A DNA stretch of 64,000 nucleotides from Aquatica leii (GCA_035610365.1 CM069435.1:68693389-68757388); one strand, 5' to 3'. Shown: positions 22,671 to 36,922, numbered from the stretch's first letter. Made by a program: numbers and translations. Notes: generated by a model not told the origin, from the letters alone.

Positions 22671-25600
22671 CGATTGTATCCCTCAACCAAATAATTTAGA
22701 CAACATTCTGTATATGTAAATATTTTTTTATTACTAATTAACAAAAATGCGATAAATAATTTAATTATTAAAATAAATATGAATTTTTTTTTGTTATTTT
22801 TAAAAACTTGTTGATCATAAATAGGTTTAAACACGTTTTAATAATACAAATGTGTTTTTTTAACTTTACTAGTAAAGATTATAGCAAAACAAAAGATATG
22901 TCAATACTAACAGCTGAAGTTAAAACCTTTGAGTCAAACAGAAATATTCAAAGTGTTGAGCGCTTTTAAATTCAACATTGTAATTGAATTTTATAGTAGA
23001 ATCGTTTTGGTAACGTTTAAAAACATCAATTTTAAAAGTAATATTAACGTTGTGCGAGTAAGTCAGTCTGCTACAAATCTAAATGCACTTGAAACCGTAA
23101 TTCAAATTGATATTTGTATAAAAGTTTGTGTAATACATAAACATGCTGCGCATAATTCTTGAATTTTGCAATTATACACCAACAATTGAAAAATTTGAAC
23201 AAAGTTAAAATAAAAAAAGTGTATATATTTTTTAATTAAAAGAATAAGCGAATGCGTTAAAGTGTACGAGTCAAGTTACGCAAGTATGTAACGTCAGACA
23301 TCGAGTGATGGGTTACAAGATTAGAAACATTTTAGAAGAAAACGTTTATAAATTTTAAATTTTTACTAACTTTAAGTTTTACAATTATTAGTTAACATAA
23401 CGTCAAAGTAATTATATCACACAAAAATTAAAAAAAATATATATAATTATACTTCTGATGTTTATAAACTAAATCAAAACTAACAATAAAGAGATTAATA
23501 ATTTTAAAATATAAATTATATTTTTTATAGATAACAAAACATTTTAGAGAAAATTTAGTACAAAAAATGCAAGACATAAAAAGAATTTTTTAATTGTTAT
23601 TTTTTAAATATTTGCATTAGTTGTAATTAAAATAAGGTTTTCAATTGTAGAGTTTGTTTGTGTACCTGCTTTTTTTAACATGTAAAATAAGATTAATTAT
23701 TACGACATTGTTTGTTTTTTTGTTTTTTATATAATTACTACGTTTGTTTTATAATACTTAACTTGACTTTACATTGCAGTATACAATGCGTAATAATTTC
23801 TTTCATAAACAATCTAAGGAAGTTTAATACAACTTGCAATTTATTTTGTAACCTATAACACATTTTTTTTATTGTACGGTTTTTTATTAAAAGTATTTAG
23901 TTTATTTTTTTCATTTGAAACGAACAGCTACTTATAACTTACTTATAACGCTCATTTTTTTTTAACCATTTATGACAACTTCTATTTAGTTATTTTAAGT
24001 TTTTTATATTTGTATTTTTTAACTAAAACGAATAATTGTAGTAAATCACTTACTTATTTTTTGTTTTATTTTTATAAAAGAATTATTGTTAAAAGTTTAA
24101 AAAAAACCAATCACAACTATTTTACTTCATTCGTCGTTGTTTAAAATATGGTAAAATGTAACTATGTATATTTGTACCAAAGCGCAACATAAAATAAGAA
24201 AATTTTGGGTTGATCTTTATCTTTGATAACGACATCTACCATTTGTTTTAAATTTAAATGTTAACAATCAGTTTATAACTAATATTGTTTTTGATGTAAA
24301 CTTAAGAACTAAACTAAAGAAAAATTGTTTTCCTTTGCTACTTTATTTTCTATAAATCGAGAAATAATTATTTTATATTTATTAATAATTTTTACAGAAA
24401 ATTGATTTAATGCATTTAACTAAAGTGCATCAGTTAGTATTAAAATAAAGTAATCGCAACGGCAGTTCAAATACCGAAGGGTGACGTGGGTAAAGCAATT
24501 AGTACAAATCAGCCTACTTTTAATGTGCAGATTACCTATAGTCAAATAAAAAGAGTGCAAGAACGAGAGCATTTATAGGTGCTTGTTTACACCTTGTTAC
24601 CTTTGTGGCGCTAAATTATAAAACAAGTTAAAAAAAACACCAAAACGGTTAGAAACTAGAATGGTAGATACCGTTTAAATCTATCCATACATAAGCAAGG
24701 CAGTATTAGGTACATATAAATTAGCAAAAAATATTTATATAAATATCACAGTTATAGCGTTGATAAAAGTCTTGGAGGGTAAGCAACACTTCACACATAC
24801 AGTTATTGTAGTACATTTAACATAAAAAAATCAAGTAATACGTAATTTTGAAGTCACACGTTGATTTAATGCAAAACTAATGATTTCACACCCGTAGCAA
24901 AAACAAAAAATCTGCATGCATTAATTGTGATAATATCTATATCAAAGTCGTACGTATTTCACGTTTGACAAATACACAAATTAATAACAAGTAAAAAAAA
25001 GTACTTACGATTGTCTAAAACATGCGAATAACTATCTGCATGCTTTAATAATTCCTTAAAATTGCTAAAGTAAAAGTAGATATAGGATCGTATCACAAGT
25101 AAATTGCTTATGGACCAACAATGAATCGTAGTCAAATAAATTATTACATGAAGAACAACTACGACTTAATCTCTAGATTGTTTTGGAAGTGTTCTAATTG
25201 ACCAAGAGTCTATTTTAGTACGTGTTTCTAATTACAGTCTGTAGTGGAATTAATGGATTAACATGAATTAATCCAAATTGGCTTAACGCGTAACGGTATC
25301 ATAAATCACAAAAATATAAGCCCATGTTTACGCCAGGTACACTTTCACAAAAGCAACAAAAATAATAAACCAGTTATAACACAGATGATTGTGAAAATTT
25401 AGAATTGAAAACTGAGCGCTTACGTTCGACCATATACGCGATCGCAGTCAGCAAAAAAATAGTTTTACTCTCTTGGAAAAATTTTAGCTGTCAAAAACAA
25501 CCACTCTACGGCGCATGCTTCTCCATGTAGCAAAAAGTGAGCAAAACTCATACGGGACGGAAATCACACCGAGACACTTTTAACATAACCTACACACAAA

Positions 25601-27029
25601 TACAAGTAGAACACACACAAGATAACAAAAAATAAATTTATAGTTGAAGTGACGGTTGTAAATATAACAATATTTATAAATGTTTTATCACAGCAAAAGT
25701 TATTAACAAGTCAATTATTAAAGATTCACTAAACTCTCAAGTTAACAACATTGCACTACGATGCAAATATATACAATGGAAAAATTAATAATTTGTAAAT
25801 TAAAACGTTAATGTATAAAATTGATGTTAATAACTGGTAATTGAATAAGAATAACGCACAGCAATTCAAATTCCGAATTTAAATAATTTAAAAGTTAACA
25901 TAACACCGAATATTTGTGATAACAAAATACATAAACTTGGTCGTAAATAATACGATTTAAAACTTTCTTTCCATTACTAGAAAGGTGAATCATAATCCTA
26001 AAAATTAAAATAATTACGCAAGTATGTCGAAACGCCGTCACAAATACGAATATAATTGGTTCACATCTAAATCTAAAACAAGACGTGTGCTAGACTTTCA
26101 ATTTCCCAGATTTATAGTTAAATTTTAAATTAAACACAGATGCATCGACACAATCTGTAAGGTTCCATTAGCTTCCCAATTGTAATTACAATCAGAAACT
26201 CGACAATTCCCACCAGTTTAAGAAATATGTTTACGCCAACGATAATCTATAATAATAGCAAGATTGTAATCTACGAGAAAATTAATAAATTTATTAAGCA
26301 CGTGATTTAATAAATACAATAATAAATGTTAAAAACAAAACAAGAAAATTAAATCTAACCGTAAAACGTATTGTACCTCAGCGACCCTTTCTGTAAACAT
26401 TGAATAATTTTATATTTGAATTTCAATATAAATTGACTAGATGGCTATTGACTCAAAAAGCACAAGTAATTATTAAGTTATATGTGTTCAAGTTGCAGTT
26501 TGCGTTAAAAGTTAAAAGCGTAAACAACTAAAAGAAAAAACTTCAAAGCTGCCAACTTAATTTAAAATAAACGCATATGTACCAAATAAAAAAAAAGATA
26601 TTTAACGTCACAAGTTTTTTGTGAATTCTATATTAATTAATTTAATTTATATATAATTTAAATCTCAATAGGAAGGGTTCTTTGTTTATATTTTACAAAA
26701 CAATGTTTTTAAATATGTATCTAAACATTAATAGTATATGCAGTTTTAAGGTGAGTCATCAGACAAGTAAAAACTTGAGCTAGTTTTTATTATTTATGTA
26801 CTGTAACAAGGAACTAAGCAACGAAACAAAATACACATAACTTAGTGCAGTATAAAAATTCTAACAGTATCACTTGGGGATCACTAGCTCGTAATAATGT
26901 TGTATGTAAGTATCTTAGAACAAAGCGCGATACAAACCTATAATATGTTAGTTTTGTTAATTTTTGATAAAATAAATAGGTGTGTTAGTTACATTAGCTA
27001 CGTACGTTTTATTGTGTTTTATTTGTGAC
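22671..27029. other. AT-rich stretch without a recognised gene
   Basis: Over 4 kb with short open frames only. A slightly GC-richer patch at about 25400-25600 shows no recognisable coding signal. A TGTAAC followed by AATAAA-type sequence at about 26800-26975 could be a remnant of the LTR of the adjacent gag relic, but there is no second copy to test this. Confidence 0.5.
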
Positions 27030-27770
27030 GAATTATCTAGCAGCAAGTAGAGTTTAACGTAGGGTCGAAAAACCGCACAAAGCCAACACAGCTGATAAAA
27101 AAACTCCACTGCGGATCACCAACTGAACAATCGTTTGCACCAACGGAAGACCGGAGGACAGCGCAAAAGATACCAGCTATCAAGACGACGACGACACCGG
27201 CATGGCAGCCTATCCAGGTAACCATTGAACAGCCAAACCAGTTCTTGACCACCATCGGACGTCTAACAGACGACTAATTCTCAAAGTGCACCACCAGATA
27301 CCAGAGAGGAGATGACGTGCTTGCATTCACAAATACAGTTCAAATTTATAAAGACTGCGAGCACATAAGCAAACAAAACGCGCTCATGGAACTACTAATG
27401 CTCCTAGAAAAAGAAAACGCAACATGGTCGTAAGTTATTAAAATAGCATCACGATATGGGATAAATCAATGGATACATTTTTAGGGTTTACAAAGGTACT
27501 TCATAAAGTATTAAACGAGATCTTCGTTACAGTGCAAAACGAGTCCACATCAACGGAACGTTTCATATGCACGAAACAGACACTTCTGACAGAACTTCCG
27601 AAAGATCGACGTATGATTGAACCGCTACACCTAGATATCATATACTGCCTACTGCAGTGCAGCATAAAAACAAGTAGCAAAAACGCTGTTTAACTCATAT
27701 GAAACCATAATAACAGAACTACGGAGAAATCGCAACCACTTTTAAGCCTGCTAAAGAAAACGCAACATGA
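27030..27770 (+). pseudogene. Ty3/gypsy-type gag relic
   Basis: The block stands out by its lower AT content. One plus frame reads a proline/threonine-rich N-terminal segment and a region with RYQRGDDVLAFTNTVQIY and LMLLEKENATW, as in insect gypsy gag proteins. After a frameshift near 27470 a second frame continues with VLNEIFVTVQNESTSTERFI and LLTELPKDRR, which resemble the gag motif NEIF-x-KQNE-x-TPTD-x-FI...ALLAELPKD known from insect elements. Stops occur in both parts. No zinc knuckle, protease or RT was found downstream, so this is an isolated fragment. Confidence 0.6.
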
Positions 27771-28034
27771 GCTTGAAGCCCAGACTAGGCAATGACATTT
27801 CACAAACTAAAGACGCTGTTAACGTCTGCACTTATTTTAGCTTCATCCTTAAGACTCCTAACTGTACTGTTTTACTGGTCTCAAATTTTGTGCTGCATTT
27901 TAGTAACAAGTACGTTCAATGTATCAAAACATTTGTTGTGATAAATGGAAAGTTATTTTTAAGAATGTCAGACACATTCGTATGTTTCATCTTAAATCTA
28001 TAAGCAGCTTTTATAAGTTTAAAAAATAATACAT

Positions 28035-28430
28035 TTAGGGGCTGATAAATATGAGTAAAACTGCAGGGCACACAAATTCAGTATTATGCATTTGACGAAG
28101 ATCTAGCACGCAATCTGGAAAATGAGGGCCCAAATTGTCCCGTATTATAACAATTCTTCTTGCTATCAGTCGTGCATGAGCCAATAATATTGTTTTAAAC
28201 AAATCTGTAAAAAAACTCACTTTCATCTATTCAACCATGTTTTGTTCTGTTGTACCGCGCTCTTCTTAAACAACATGGTTGAGTACAACAAAACGAACCT
28301 TAAGGGCCACCAATTGTTCAAGTATCCTATATCTCATCATTCTGGAAGTGGCAGTTTTACTATGATTTTTTATTTGCTCAGGATATTTTCTTTCGCGCCG
28401 ATAAATAAGCCTCCTTTAACCTGAATAATC
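28035..28430 (-). pseudogene. pogo/Tigger-like DDE transposase fragment
   Basis: The minus-strand frame 28226-28035 reads LLAHARLIARRIVIIRDNLG followed by HFPDCVLDL and EFVCPA. In pogo-type (DDE_1) transposases the second catalytic Asp lies in a GDN-x-x-SH motif followed by FxFLPPNSTH. Here DN is kept (codon 28137-28139) while the flanks have drifted. Upstream codons to about 28430 are open in part (an EERGTTEQNMVE stretch interrupted by stops). No terminal repeats were located. Confidence 0.5.
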
Positions 28431-29329
28431 GCTCACATTTCTTTTGTCATAATTAACTATATTCGAAGAAAGACAGTTTGAACGAACTCTTGTAATATTA
28501 GAAGCAATACTGCTCAGAAATTTTGCTATCGTGTCTTTTCAGTAAACTTTCTATTTAATCTTGACCAGGATTACACCATTTTTAAATTTGTTCTAAGTTT
28601 GCGTCGATAAACACGTGACATTTTTAGTTAATATTTAGTAGGTGTAATCAAACACAGAGTAACTTTAAACAAAGCAAAAACTGATATTTTCTACAAAAGA
28701 CAAACAGCTTTATTTCAAATAATTGTCATACATTTTGAGTCTGTACGGGTCACACTCATTACCAGTTCTAATGTAACGGTGGTTACTGGTAAAATAATAG
28801 AATCATTAGATACCTAACAGCCACATTTCTCGGACATGATTTTTTGTAAAAACTGTTGAACTGTACTCATCTGCTAAACAGTTGCATCATAGGTTCTTCT
28901 AGGATACATTGCATTGCAATGTAGAAAATATAAATTAGCATCACAGATCTAAAATAGAAACTAGTTTTCAATTATACAAGGGTACATATATTTGTATATT
29001 TACTTATGTATCCAATCACTTCTAGAAAATGCTTATTTTCCATAAATCTAAAACGTAGATGATATCAGAAGCTAAAACAATTAACAACTTTCATTTCGAC
29101 CACCAAACAAACTTTCAAAGCTTTTGCCATTTTTCCTAAATAGACCACCTCTAACATAAACTTCGCAAAAATAACAAGATAATCTTAAAAACACAAAACC
29201 ACAAGAAACTTCATATGCTAAGTAGTAAGCACCCCACATAACCAAAGTTAACCTTAATTGTCTAAAAAATGATCATACTTTAACCTGAAAAGTTGACAAA
29301 CATGTGGTATCTTTATCGTGCCTTTTAGT
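28431..29329. other. AT-rich stretch, nothing recognised
   Basis: No open frame of note, no repeats seen. Confidence 0.55.
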
Positions 29330-29935
29330 CATTCATAAAAGTTAGTTCTACCGCGTGTCCTTAATGGTTAACTTATTCACAACAAATAGTTATTCCTAAT
29401 AATACGCCAAATTGTAAACGTAATGGTTACTTTTTGTATAAGCTTAAAGTATAAAATATGGCGACCTATCTCGTTTCTTACCCACAGAGGTTGACTTTTG
29501 GATAACTTTTCAATAGACAACTTTAATTGTTACTCAAAAGCCGTTTTAAAAAGTTAACTTGATGGTAACCATAAAAATTAACCTATTAAGAGCTTTCAAG
29601 TATAAAATGAGACTACTTGTTTTTTACTAACCCTATAAGTTAACTTTTCGATAACTTTTCAGAGATTTCTAATTAATGTCTTGAAAAAGTTATACAACTG
29701 ACATCCTACAAAATTAATTTCATGTTAATCCTAAAAATTAAGTTTTTAGTAGCCTTATAGTACAGAATGAGACTACATGTCTTTTTAGTAACCACATAAA
29801 TGTTATTTTCGGTGAGTTTTATAATCAATGTCTATAAAAGTTGTGAAACAGACATTCTAAAAAGTTAATTTTATGTTAATCCTAAAAATTAACCTTTTAA
29901 TAGAATGTTTTTGTGTAGAATAAGACTGTATCACG
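29330..29935. repeat. Degenerate tandem array, period about 155 bp
   Basis: The landmark AGTATAAAATGAGACTA recurs with changes at about 29448, 29601, 29759 and 29914. CCTAAAAATTAACCT-type blocks at 29571, 29734 and 29881 and GTTAACTTTT-type blocks keep the same relative order. About four units are seen. They differ by substitutions and small indels, so the array is old. Confidence 0.7.
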
Positions 29936-32669
29936 GAAAAACGTCCTCGGAAGAAAAATCACCCTAAACCAAAATTACTTTTCTATATTCTAATAGTTAC
30001 CTCTTACTATTATTACGACTTACAAGGAGGAACTAAGAAATAAGTTTACCAATTGCGTTTCTGATTTTTGGTGATTCTCATGGCAAAAAAGTACCTTTAT
30101 TTTGGTTTTTTGTGCATTACCGCTTAGTTTTCAGATTATGAATTTTTAAAGAATTGATCGAAATCGTCAGAAGTTAGTTAGTCGCTCCGTAAGCTCTAAT
30201 TACAACAAATTCAAGGGTATGTTTTTTTAAATAGACAAACACTTATTTTAAAAATATTTAAAAGCACTGCAGATGGAACCTGCAGTCATTGTTTCGCTAA
30301 TTATTTGTTGTAATTCTTATAGGTATATAGGATCCGTAGTTGTATACGCTGAAACTAATTATCTTAGAAAAACTTGTATTTGAAAAAAAAACATTTTAGT
30401 GGAGTTGTAAGTGTAATTGATTATTATTAATTAGTGTTTGTATGTTTAGTTACTGCTTACATTTATAATAAAAATCTAATTGGCTAACAATGAAATCCTT
30501 AGAAGTAAACTTTATTTTAGTTCCACCATTACCCTCGCACAACAGTTTTCTGGAATGTACTATTTTAATCCGATTATCGTCATAAACATCGTTCTTTTTT
30601 GTTTGTAGCCTAATGATTTTTTAAATTTAATTTCAACCTAAAAATTATTTTTTTTAAACAAACTTTTTTATAATTTGTAATGTGGATCGATACAAAATCG
30701 TATTGACAATAGTTCAAATTATCGCCCTTAAATCGATAAAAAATATCAAATTTTTCTTCAAAGGCGTTTAGCAGGTTAAAGAGAAAGTATTAATAAACGC
30801 GATGGCATCTTAATGTTGATTGTAAAAACTTTTTCTGTCGTTTTTGTTTCATCTGTTACGGTAAATGATTAATTTAAGAACTTGTTTTGCATTGCGGCTG
30901 TGCGTCAACTGGGCACCAAACAATAGCCTTTGTGGATAATCCCTGTGTCGGTCTCTTCGACCATTCAAGGTCTTTTTCTTAGATATTGCAGTTTTAACGG
31001 AAATTTCATTTAAAGAATCTCATTCTGTCGATGCTGACAAATTTTTTTTAAAACAAATTGTTATTACTTTGAGCAGAGTTTAATATTCATTTCTGCTTTA
31101 ACAAATCCGTTAAACAATTACAATATAAACTTGGCCTCTTGATAGCAAATAAGAAAAATGAATTTTTCCAAACAGACATACCGAACAAGTTTTGTATTTA
31201 AGCTTCTTTAATATTGTGACTCATAAAGGAGCTATATGCGCATCAATATCCAATTTTAAAAACGTAATACAGGCAAATTTTAGTGTTTCTTATTAAAGGA
31301 TAGTTTATTTGTGATAAACGGTAAAAAAAGTATTATTAATGTCGAAAGTGACAATACAATAATTGATCTAGTGCTTCAAATAAACTTCTGGAATTAATTC
31401 AACAGTTTTTTATTATGTAGCCATCATTAAAAAAAATTAAATTTCGTAAAAAAAATTGTAACTTAAGTTTTCATGTCGCAGTTAACAATAAAGATATGAC
31501 ATTTGTACTGATTATTCTCAACTTCTTATTTAACCTCTTAAAGCACTTTTTTTTAAAAAAACCACAAAAGAATCATTTTTTTAAATTTAAGAAAATACAT
31601 TTTTGAACTTTATTTTGGCCAAAAGTAATAACTAAACACAAAATAACTGTCTATAAACACTTATCTTTGCAGTTTTATAATTTTTACATATTACATTACA
31701 AAAAAAGTCTTTCACTACTAAATCAATAATAATTTTCAAAAAAAACGTTTCTTTGTTTTACAACTGGACGAAAAGTAATATTACTCTAACGTTTTATAGC
31801 TTACAAGACAGATGTAAATAAAAAAAATCAAAAAGACCATTTTTTTTCTTATGTTTCCTATAGCGATAGCGCTCGAATTAATTCCTAGCGTTCCTATTTT
31901 GGCCCATTTAGCGTAATAGAATTAACTCGAGCATGCACGTTACGGGGTTAATTTAAACTTAACAAAAATAGATTTCAAGAATCATTGAATTAACATTAAA
32001 CAAACGCCCACCGATTGTAAAATTTAAAATTATGTTGTTGAAGTGGGAGAGAATGGGTATAGTAATTTAAATAACCACCGGGCTCTTTTAAGACTAGTTT
32101 AAAATTGAACGTCGTTTTTTTTACCTGCTAGACAATCGTTCAAGTTTTGTTGATGTGCGTGTTGTACAAGTCGAGTGTTAGAAAGTTCCAGTTATAAAGG
32201 TAAAACATCTTTATACATATTTTTAACAGACACAAAAGAACACATAATTCATAATTGCATATGAACGGTCAGTATACAAAAAGACATAAAAACAGGCTTT
32301 CTCTAAATTTTACATGTTTCCCTGATTTTAAAATACCCAGATTTTTTACAATTTTCTAGATCGCTGGGAACCCTGTAAAAAATCAAATCAAATATAAATA
32401 TTAGTGGTTTAGTTAAGTATTTTTTCTAATTTCAGCTTCCGTAAAATGAATAGTTTCCACAACTACAGAAATGGACCTTTTAGTGGCGACAAAGGTGTGG
32501 ATTAGAAAATCGAGAAAAAGTGTGAAAAAGGGTTAAAGGCGATGACATTTATTTTAGATATTTTTAAATTTGTAAATAAATAATAAATATATATGTATTA
32601 TATCGTATCGTATAAAATCTGTTTTTCAAGACTTGCACCTTTACTTTAATGTGTTTTATTTTCAAATGT
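29936..32669. other. AT-rich stretch without a recognised gene
   Basis: Open frames are short and without motifs. No terminal repeats or arrays were recognised by eye. Confidence 0.55.
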
Positions 32670-33200
32670 TAACTATAAGATATCCGTTAAGCAGCCATTA
32701 ATCGTTGACCAACTGAAAAAATAGTATTTTTTAAGCAGTTTTAAAATCCAACAATTATACATCTTTTACAGTTAACTTCAGGTTGATTCTTGAACAAGTG
32801 CAAAAATTGTATATTTTAAACTGCTTTAAAATTAAATAGTAAAATACCCATTTAGATTAACTTGAAGTTATCCTAACGGGTTGAACGTTAAGCAAACAAA
32901 AATTAGTATCTTTTAGGCAGTTTTAAATACCAACCATTAACAATCACTTTCGATTAACTTTAGATTACCCTAACAGGTTGAACGTTGAGCAAACAAAAAA
33001 TGGTATCTTTTTAGTAGTTTTAAAATTCAACTATGCACCGGGCATTTCGATTAACTTTAAGTTAGCCCAACAAATTGACCAATGAATAACTAAAAAGAAG
33101 TATCTTTAGAGTAGCTTTAAAAGTGGACAATAAGTTGTCCGTTTCGGTTAATTTCGGGTTATCCTAAAAGGTTGACCGTTGCATACACGCAAGGTCAGTA
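32670..33200. repeat. Degenerate tandem array, period about 97 bp
   Basis: The block GTATCTTTT-x-GCAGTTTTAAA recurs at about 32724, 32809, 32906, 33003 and 33100, giving spacings of 85, 97, 97 and 97. Each is followed by a CGATTAACTTTAGGTTATCCTAA-like block and a GGTTGAACGTT-like block. Five units plus a partial sixth are seen. It differs in sequence from the 155-bp array. Confidence 0.8.
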
Positions 33201-35459
33201 TAAGAGTATCCTATGGAGGGATTAAGTGGGACATAGTTCGCCATTGGGTGTACTTTTGGGTACTCTATGATCACATTTGCCAATCCAAAGCGGTTACCTT
33301 TATTACGACTTTTGGTTACTTTTGGCTGTGTGGGACGTGTGCACATCATTTTAATATCGACAGCAAAAAACCGGTAGAGGTCTATGTACCAGTCACGACT
33401 TCTATTTTGACTTCTATGTTTATGCTGTTAGAAAATATTAAACGTTCGCAATTTCTATAAAACTTACAGCATATCTATTGTTTTTAAAGTTTTTTTTATA
33501 CATGTTCAAGAATATTTACCAATAAGAAATTGGAATGCTTAATACGACATTAAAATGGGATATATAAAAACGCAGAAATCAGAAACAATTAGTCTAACAA
33601 TTACGCGCGTGTTTATCACATAAATATAATTGCATATTTTGCAAATGGCAGCTACATAAATGTGATATAAATTAATTTAATGATTTTGCCATTAATTAAT
33701 AGTTTATGAATAGTTTTAATTCGTTGATTGGTGTTTTAGTTATAATTAATTTACTAAAATAAATAAATGTTTCTTAATTTACATTAATACTCAACATTAT
33801 AAAAAAATCAGAATCGCGTAATTTTTAAGAATTGGCAACTTGGAACTAAATCCTTTAGAGAATTTTGTATTCGATACAAACTTAAAAATGTAATGGTTGT
33901 TACATAAATTAAATTTTATATTGTAAAACCAAATAACAGTAAAAGAACCAATATTGTATTAAAATTTTATATTAAAAACATTAAAATTTAAAATTTCAAA
34001 TAATGTTTATACAACTTTTGGCTAAAACATAAGAATCTTAACACATATAAATGCAAAATCAAAATTTAATGTTTATACTTTTGTACGTTAGAAAATTTTA
34101 CTAATTTGTCCCTTTTTGAAACGGTAAAAGAGTTTTTTTTTTATATTTTTGGAAATGTTTAAAAATATTTTTTTATTAGATTATTTTTCTGACGGATAGA
34201 ATACACTTTGTGGCTCAATGTAATAATTTGTTATATAACTAAAGTTAGTTTGAAAATATAATATAGTAGTTTGAAGTAAGTTGGCAACAGAAATATAGAA
34301 CGTTATAATAAAAAGATGACTAACGTATTTTCATAAAATTATATCAAATTAAATAGTACGTATATAAATAAATGTTTATGCTTAACATAACCTAGAGGAT
34401 ACAGAACAAATTTTTTGTATTTGCTGAAGCAGACGTCTGTTTATAAAATTAATAGCATTTTTTTATCTTATACAATAATTAAGATCAATGCCGTATCACA
34501 GAATATATAATGACTTAAATTTTTATTTTTAAACTAATTAACTATTTTATTTCAAATAAATTGAAACAGCTCTGCAAAGTTAGCCGAATAAATTTTGGCA
34601 CATTGAACAGTGTGTTGTAAAGATGAATGATCGTTACAAGCACATGCCCCTGCAACATCACATGTTTCTTGCGTTGTGCAGGTAACGTGCGTTGCATATT
34701 TTTATCTAAATACTTTTTTTTTCATGAAAATGACATTAAAACAAATACTAATTTTTTTTATTTTTGATTTATTTGTTTAATTCAATTTTGTTTAAAAAAA
34801 CTTATAAATATAAGCTATTGTTTTGTACGGTTAGAATAGATACCATGAATTATTAAAATTGAGGTTCTAAATATATTGTTTTGATCTTATTTAGTAAGTT
34901 GTCAGTATTTATCATCGTCGCAAAATAGCATAACGAAGTTTCTTTAGATGTAGAAGCATAATAGAGTAATCCATCAAAACGCAAACTGGAAAAACATTCC
35001 AACTTAGCTATTGTATGACATATTTTAAAAGTAAAATAATTAAGTAAATACATTTCTATAAAATTAATAAATTGTGACATAAATAAATAGAAAACGTATT
35101 TTTTTAATTACAAATTAAAATGTTATATAAAATTTAGTATTACTTATTTTCATATAAAAACATATAACTGACAAATTGATAAATGACACAATAATATTAA
35201 TCACAATTTAATATTACGTTTTCTAAACACTTATTTATTAAAGTATTTTTCTTTCTATGCACATTAAATATTCTTGTGTAACGTACAAATAATGTAAATT
35301 GTTTACGTTTATTTCACTTTTTTATAATAAAATTACTTATATGGTTTTACTAAAATTTCAATCTTGTTAGTTATCCTAATAAATAAAAAAATTATATTAA
35401 TCGATAATGTACATTTTTATAAACTCACATATTTATACTTATTTTTTAACACGGGTTAA
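33201..35459. other. Region before the P-like element, no recognised gene
   Basis: A 93-codon plus frame (33179-33460) with lower AT content overlaps the end of the tandem array and has no recognisable motif, so it is not called as a gene. The remainder is AT-rich and featureless. Confidence 0.5.
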
Positions 35460-35466
35460 GTTCTAG

Positions 35467-35498
35467 CAAAGAGTATATAATAGGGAAGAGAAGCAACG
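35467..35498 (+). repeat. Left terminal inverted repeat of the P-like element
   Basis: Begins CAAAGAGTATATAATAGG and ends AAGAGAAGCAACG. It matches the reverse complement of the right end except for one G/A difference at position 19. This is the transposase 3' side. Confidence 0.95.
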
Positions 35499-35999
35499 TA
35501 ATGGGTTTAAAAGTATGCTTGTAATGTGTGTTGCCTACACATACAATACTATAATTTTTAAACAAAAAAATTTCTTACTACATGCAAAAAAAGTATAATA
35601 CTCTTCTTGCTATAGGAAAGAAAGAGATGGAAGCCTGACAAAACTAAACACCTCCGCAGGGCAAACTTGTCTATTTAAAATCATTGAACACTGTTGCCAC
35701 TAATAACTTTCATTTTATAGTTCGAGTCCAACGCTAAACATTTTATTTAAATAGCTAATACAATTTTTAAATACAATTTCATTCGTAAAGAAAAATGCCA
35801 TTTAATGAAAATGTTTATTGTATTATTATAAATTATTATAAATGTATAATTGTCAATCATTATAAGATTACGAAGGAATAAAATAAAAATTGTCATACAA
35901 AACAGAAAAATAAGATAAACATAAATACATTCCTTTTATTATTTTTGTTACAATTATCATGACAATAAGTGGACTGATGCGAAAGATCAATATCACAAT

Positions 36000-36922
36000 T
36001 TATGAATGAGACAAAATTTTAAGTTTTTTATTATTTGTAACGCGATTACAAAATCGTAAATCCTGGGATATCCATTTTAAAGTTTTATTTAATTTGCAAG
36101 TTATCACGTGATCAATTAAAAATAGTCTGTGCGTATAACAACTAGTGTTTGGTTGTACCCAATCACTCACTTGCATTTTTATCTGAGTTAAACAAATTTG
36201 CAATAATTTTTTTTTGAAATTTTGGTTTTATCGGTATTTATCAAAATAATCAGTAAATTCTTTCAGCAATATAGTTACTATTTCTATTACATAATTGGCT
36301 GGTACCTTTAAATATTTAATATCATAGGTTTTAGTATAATTTTTTTTAACTAAAAATAATTCACGTTTATCACACAAATTATCATCCAAACATAACTGTA
36401 GTTTGCACTGTTCACAGTTGAACTTTTTTAAAGTTTTATGCACAACATAACCAGCAAAATACAATGTTGCACATTCTTCTAATTTGACACAATTATTAAT
36501 GTTATTTGAAAAATCCAATTTACGTTTAATACTTAAAATAGAACATGGTTCGTCTGTCGGCTCACTGGCATCTTCTATCATGTGATCTGCATCTACTACT
36601 GGTTTTTCTACTTCGAACAACTCATTTTCTACAATAACATTTTCCATTTCTAAATCTATATCTTCATCTAGTTCACAGTTGGATGTTGCCGCTGGCTGTA
36701 AAAGTTTTATTAACATATTCCACTGAATAGATTGTCTAAAGGCTTTGGCTGATGGGTTAATGTTGTTTCCACTTTTCCTACGGATGATAGAAAAAAAATT
36801 TTCAAGTGGATCTTGATTTAGTCTCCGTGTTAAAAGGAACTGATATTGGTCTTTCTTCAAATCTTTCCATAGCAGTAGAGTAGCTTGAATAGACTGCCTT
36901 AATCCTTTGAAGCAGTGAATGT
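36000..36922 (-). pseudogene. P-like transposase exon 2, C-terminal part beyond the gypsy insertion
   Basis: Dropping the gypsy element and one AATGT copy continues the frame of 46297 directly into 36917, giving a codon-perfect junction. This side contains LLTRRLNQDPLENFFSIIRR with the catalytic Glu at 36801-36803, the SIIRRKSGNN motif of THAP9-type proteins, an acidic linker, and a zinc-like C-terminal region (YFAGYVVHKTL, then CEQCKLQLC). A TAA at 36228-36230 interrupts it, but the same frame goes on to 36000 with WVQPNTSCYTHRLFLIDHVI and LNKTLKW, which look like the real C-terminus. Confidence 0.85.
36918..36922. repeat. 5-bp target-site duplication of the gypsy element (left copy)
   Basis: AATGT abuts the 5' LTR and is repeated at 46297-46301 after the 3' LTR. 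Collapsing the two restores the reading frame of the interrupted transposase, which confirms the boundaries. Confidence 0.93.

Noticed and set aside
22929..23162. 77-codon plus frame after the Penelope scrap
   Set aside because: No similarity to Penelope or other families seen; composition is background-like.
24440..24490. tRNA-like GTTCAAATACC T-loop
   Set aside because: No acceptor or anticodon arms could be paired around it.
33179..33460. 93-codon plus frame
   Set aside because: It overlaps a tandem repeat unit, is open on the opposite strand as well, and matches no family I know.
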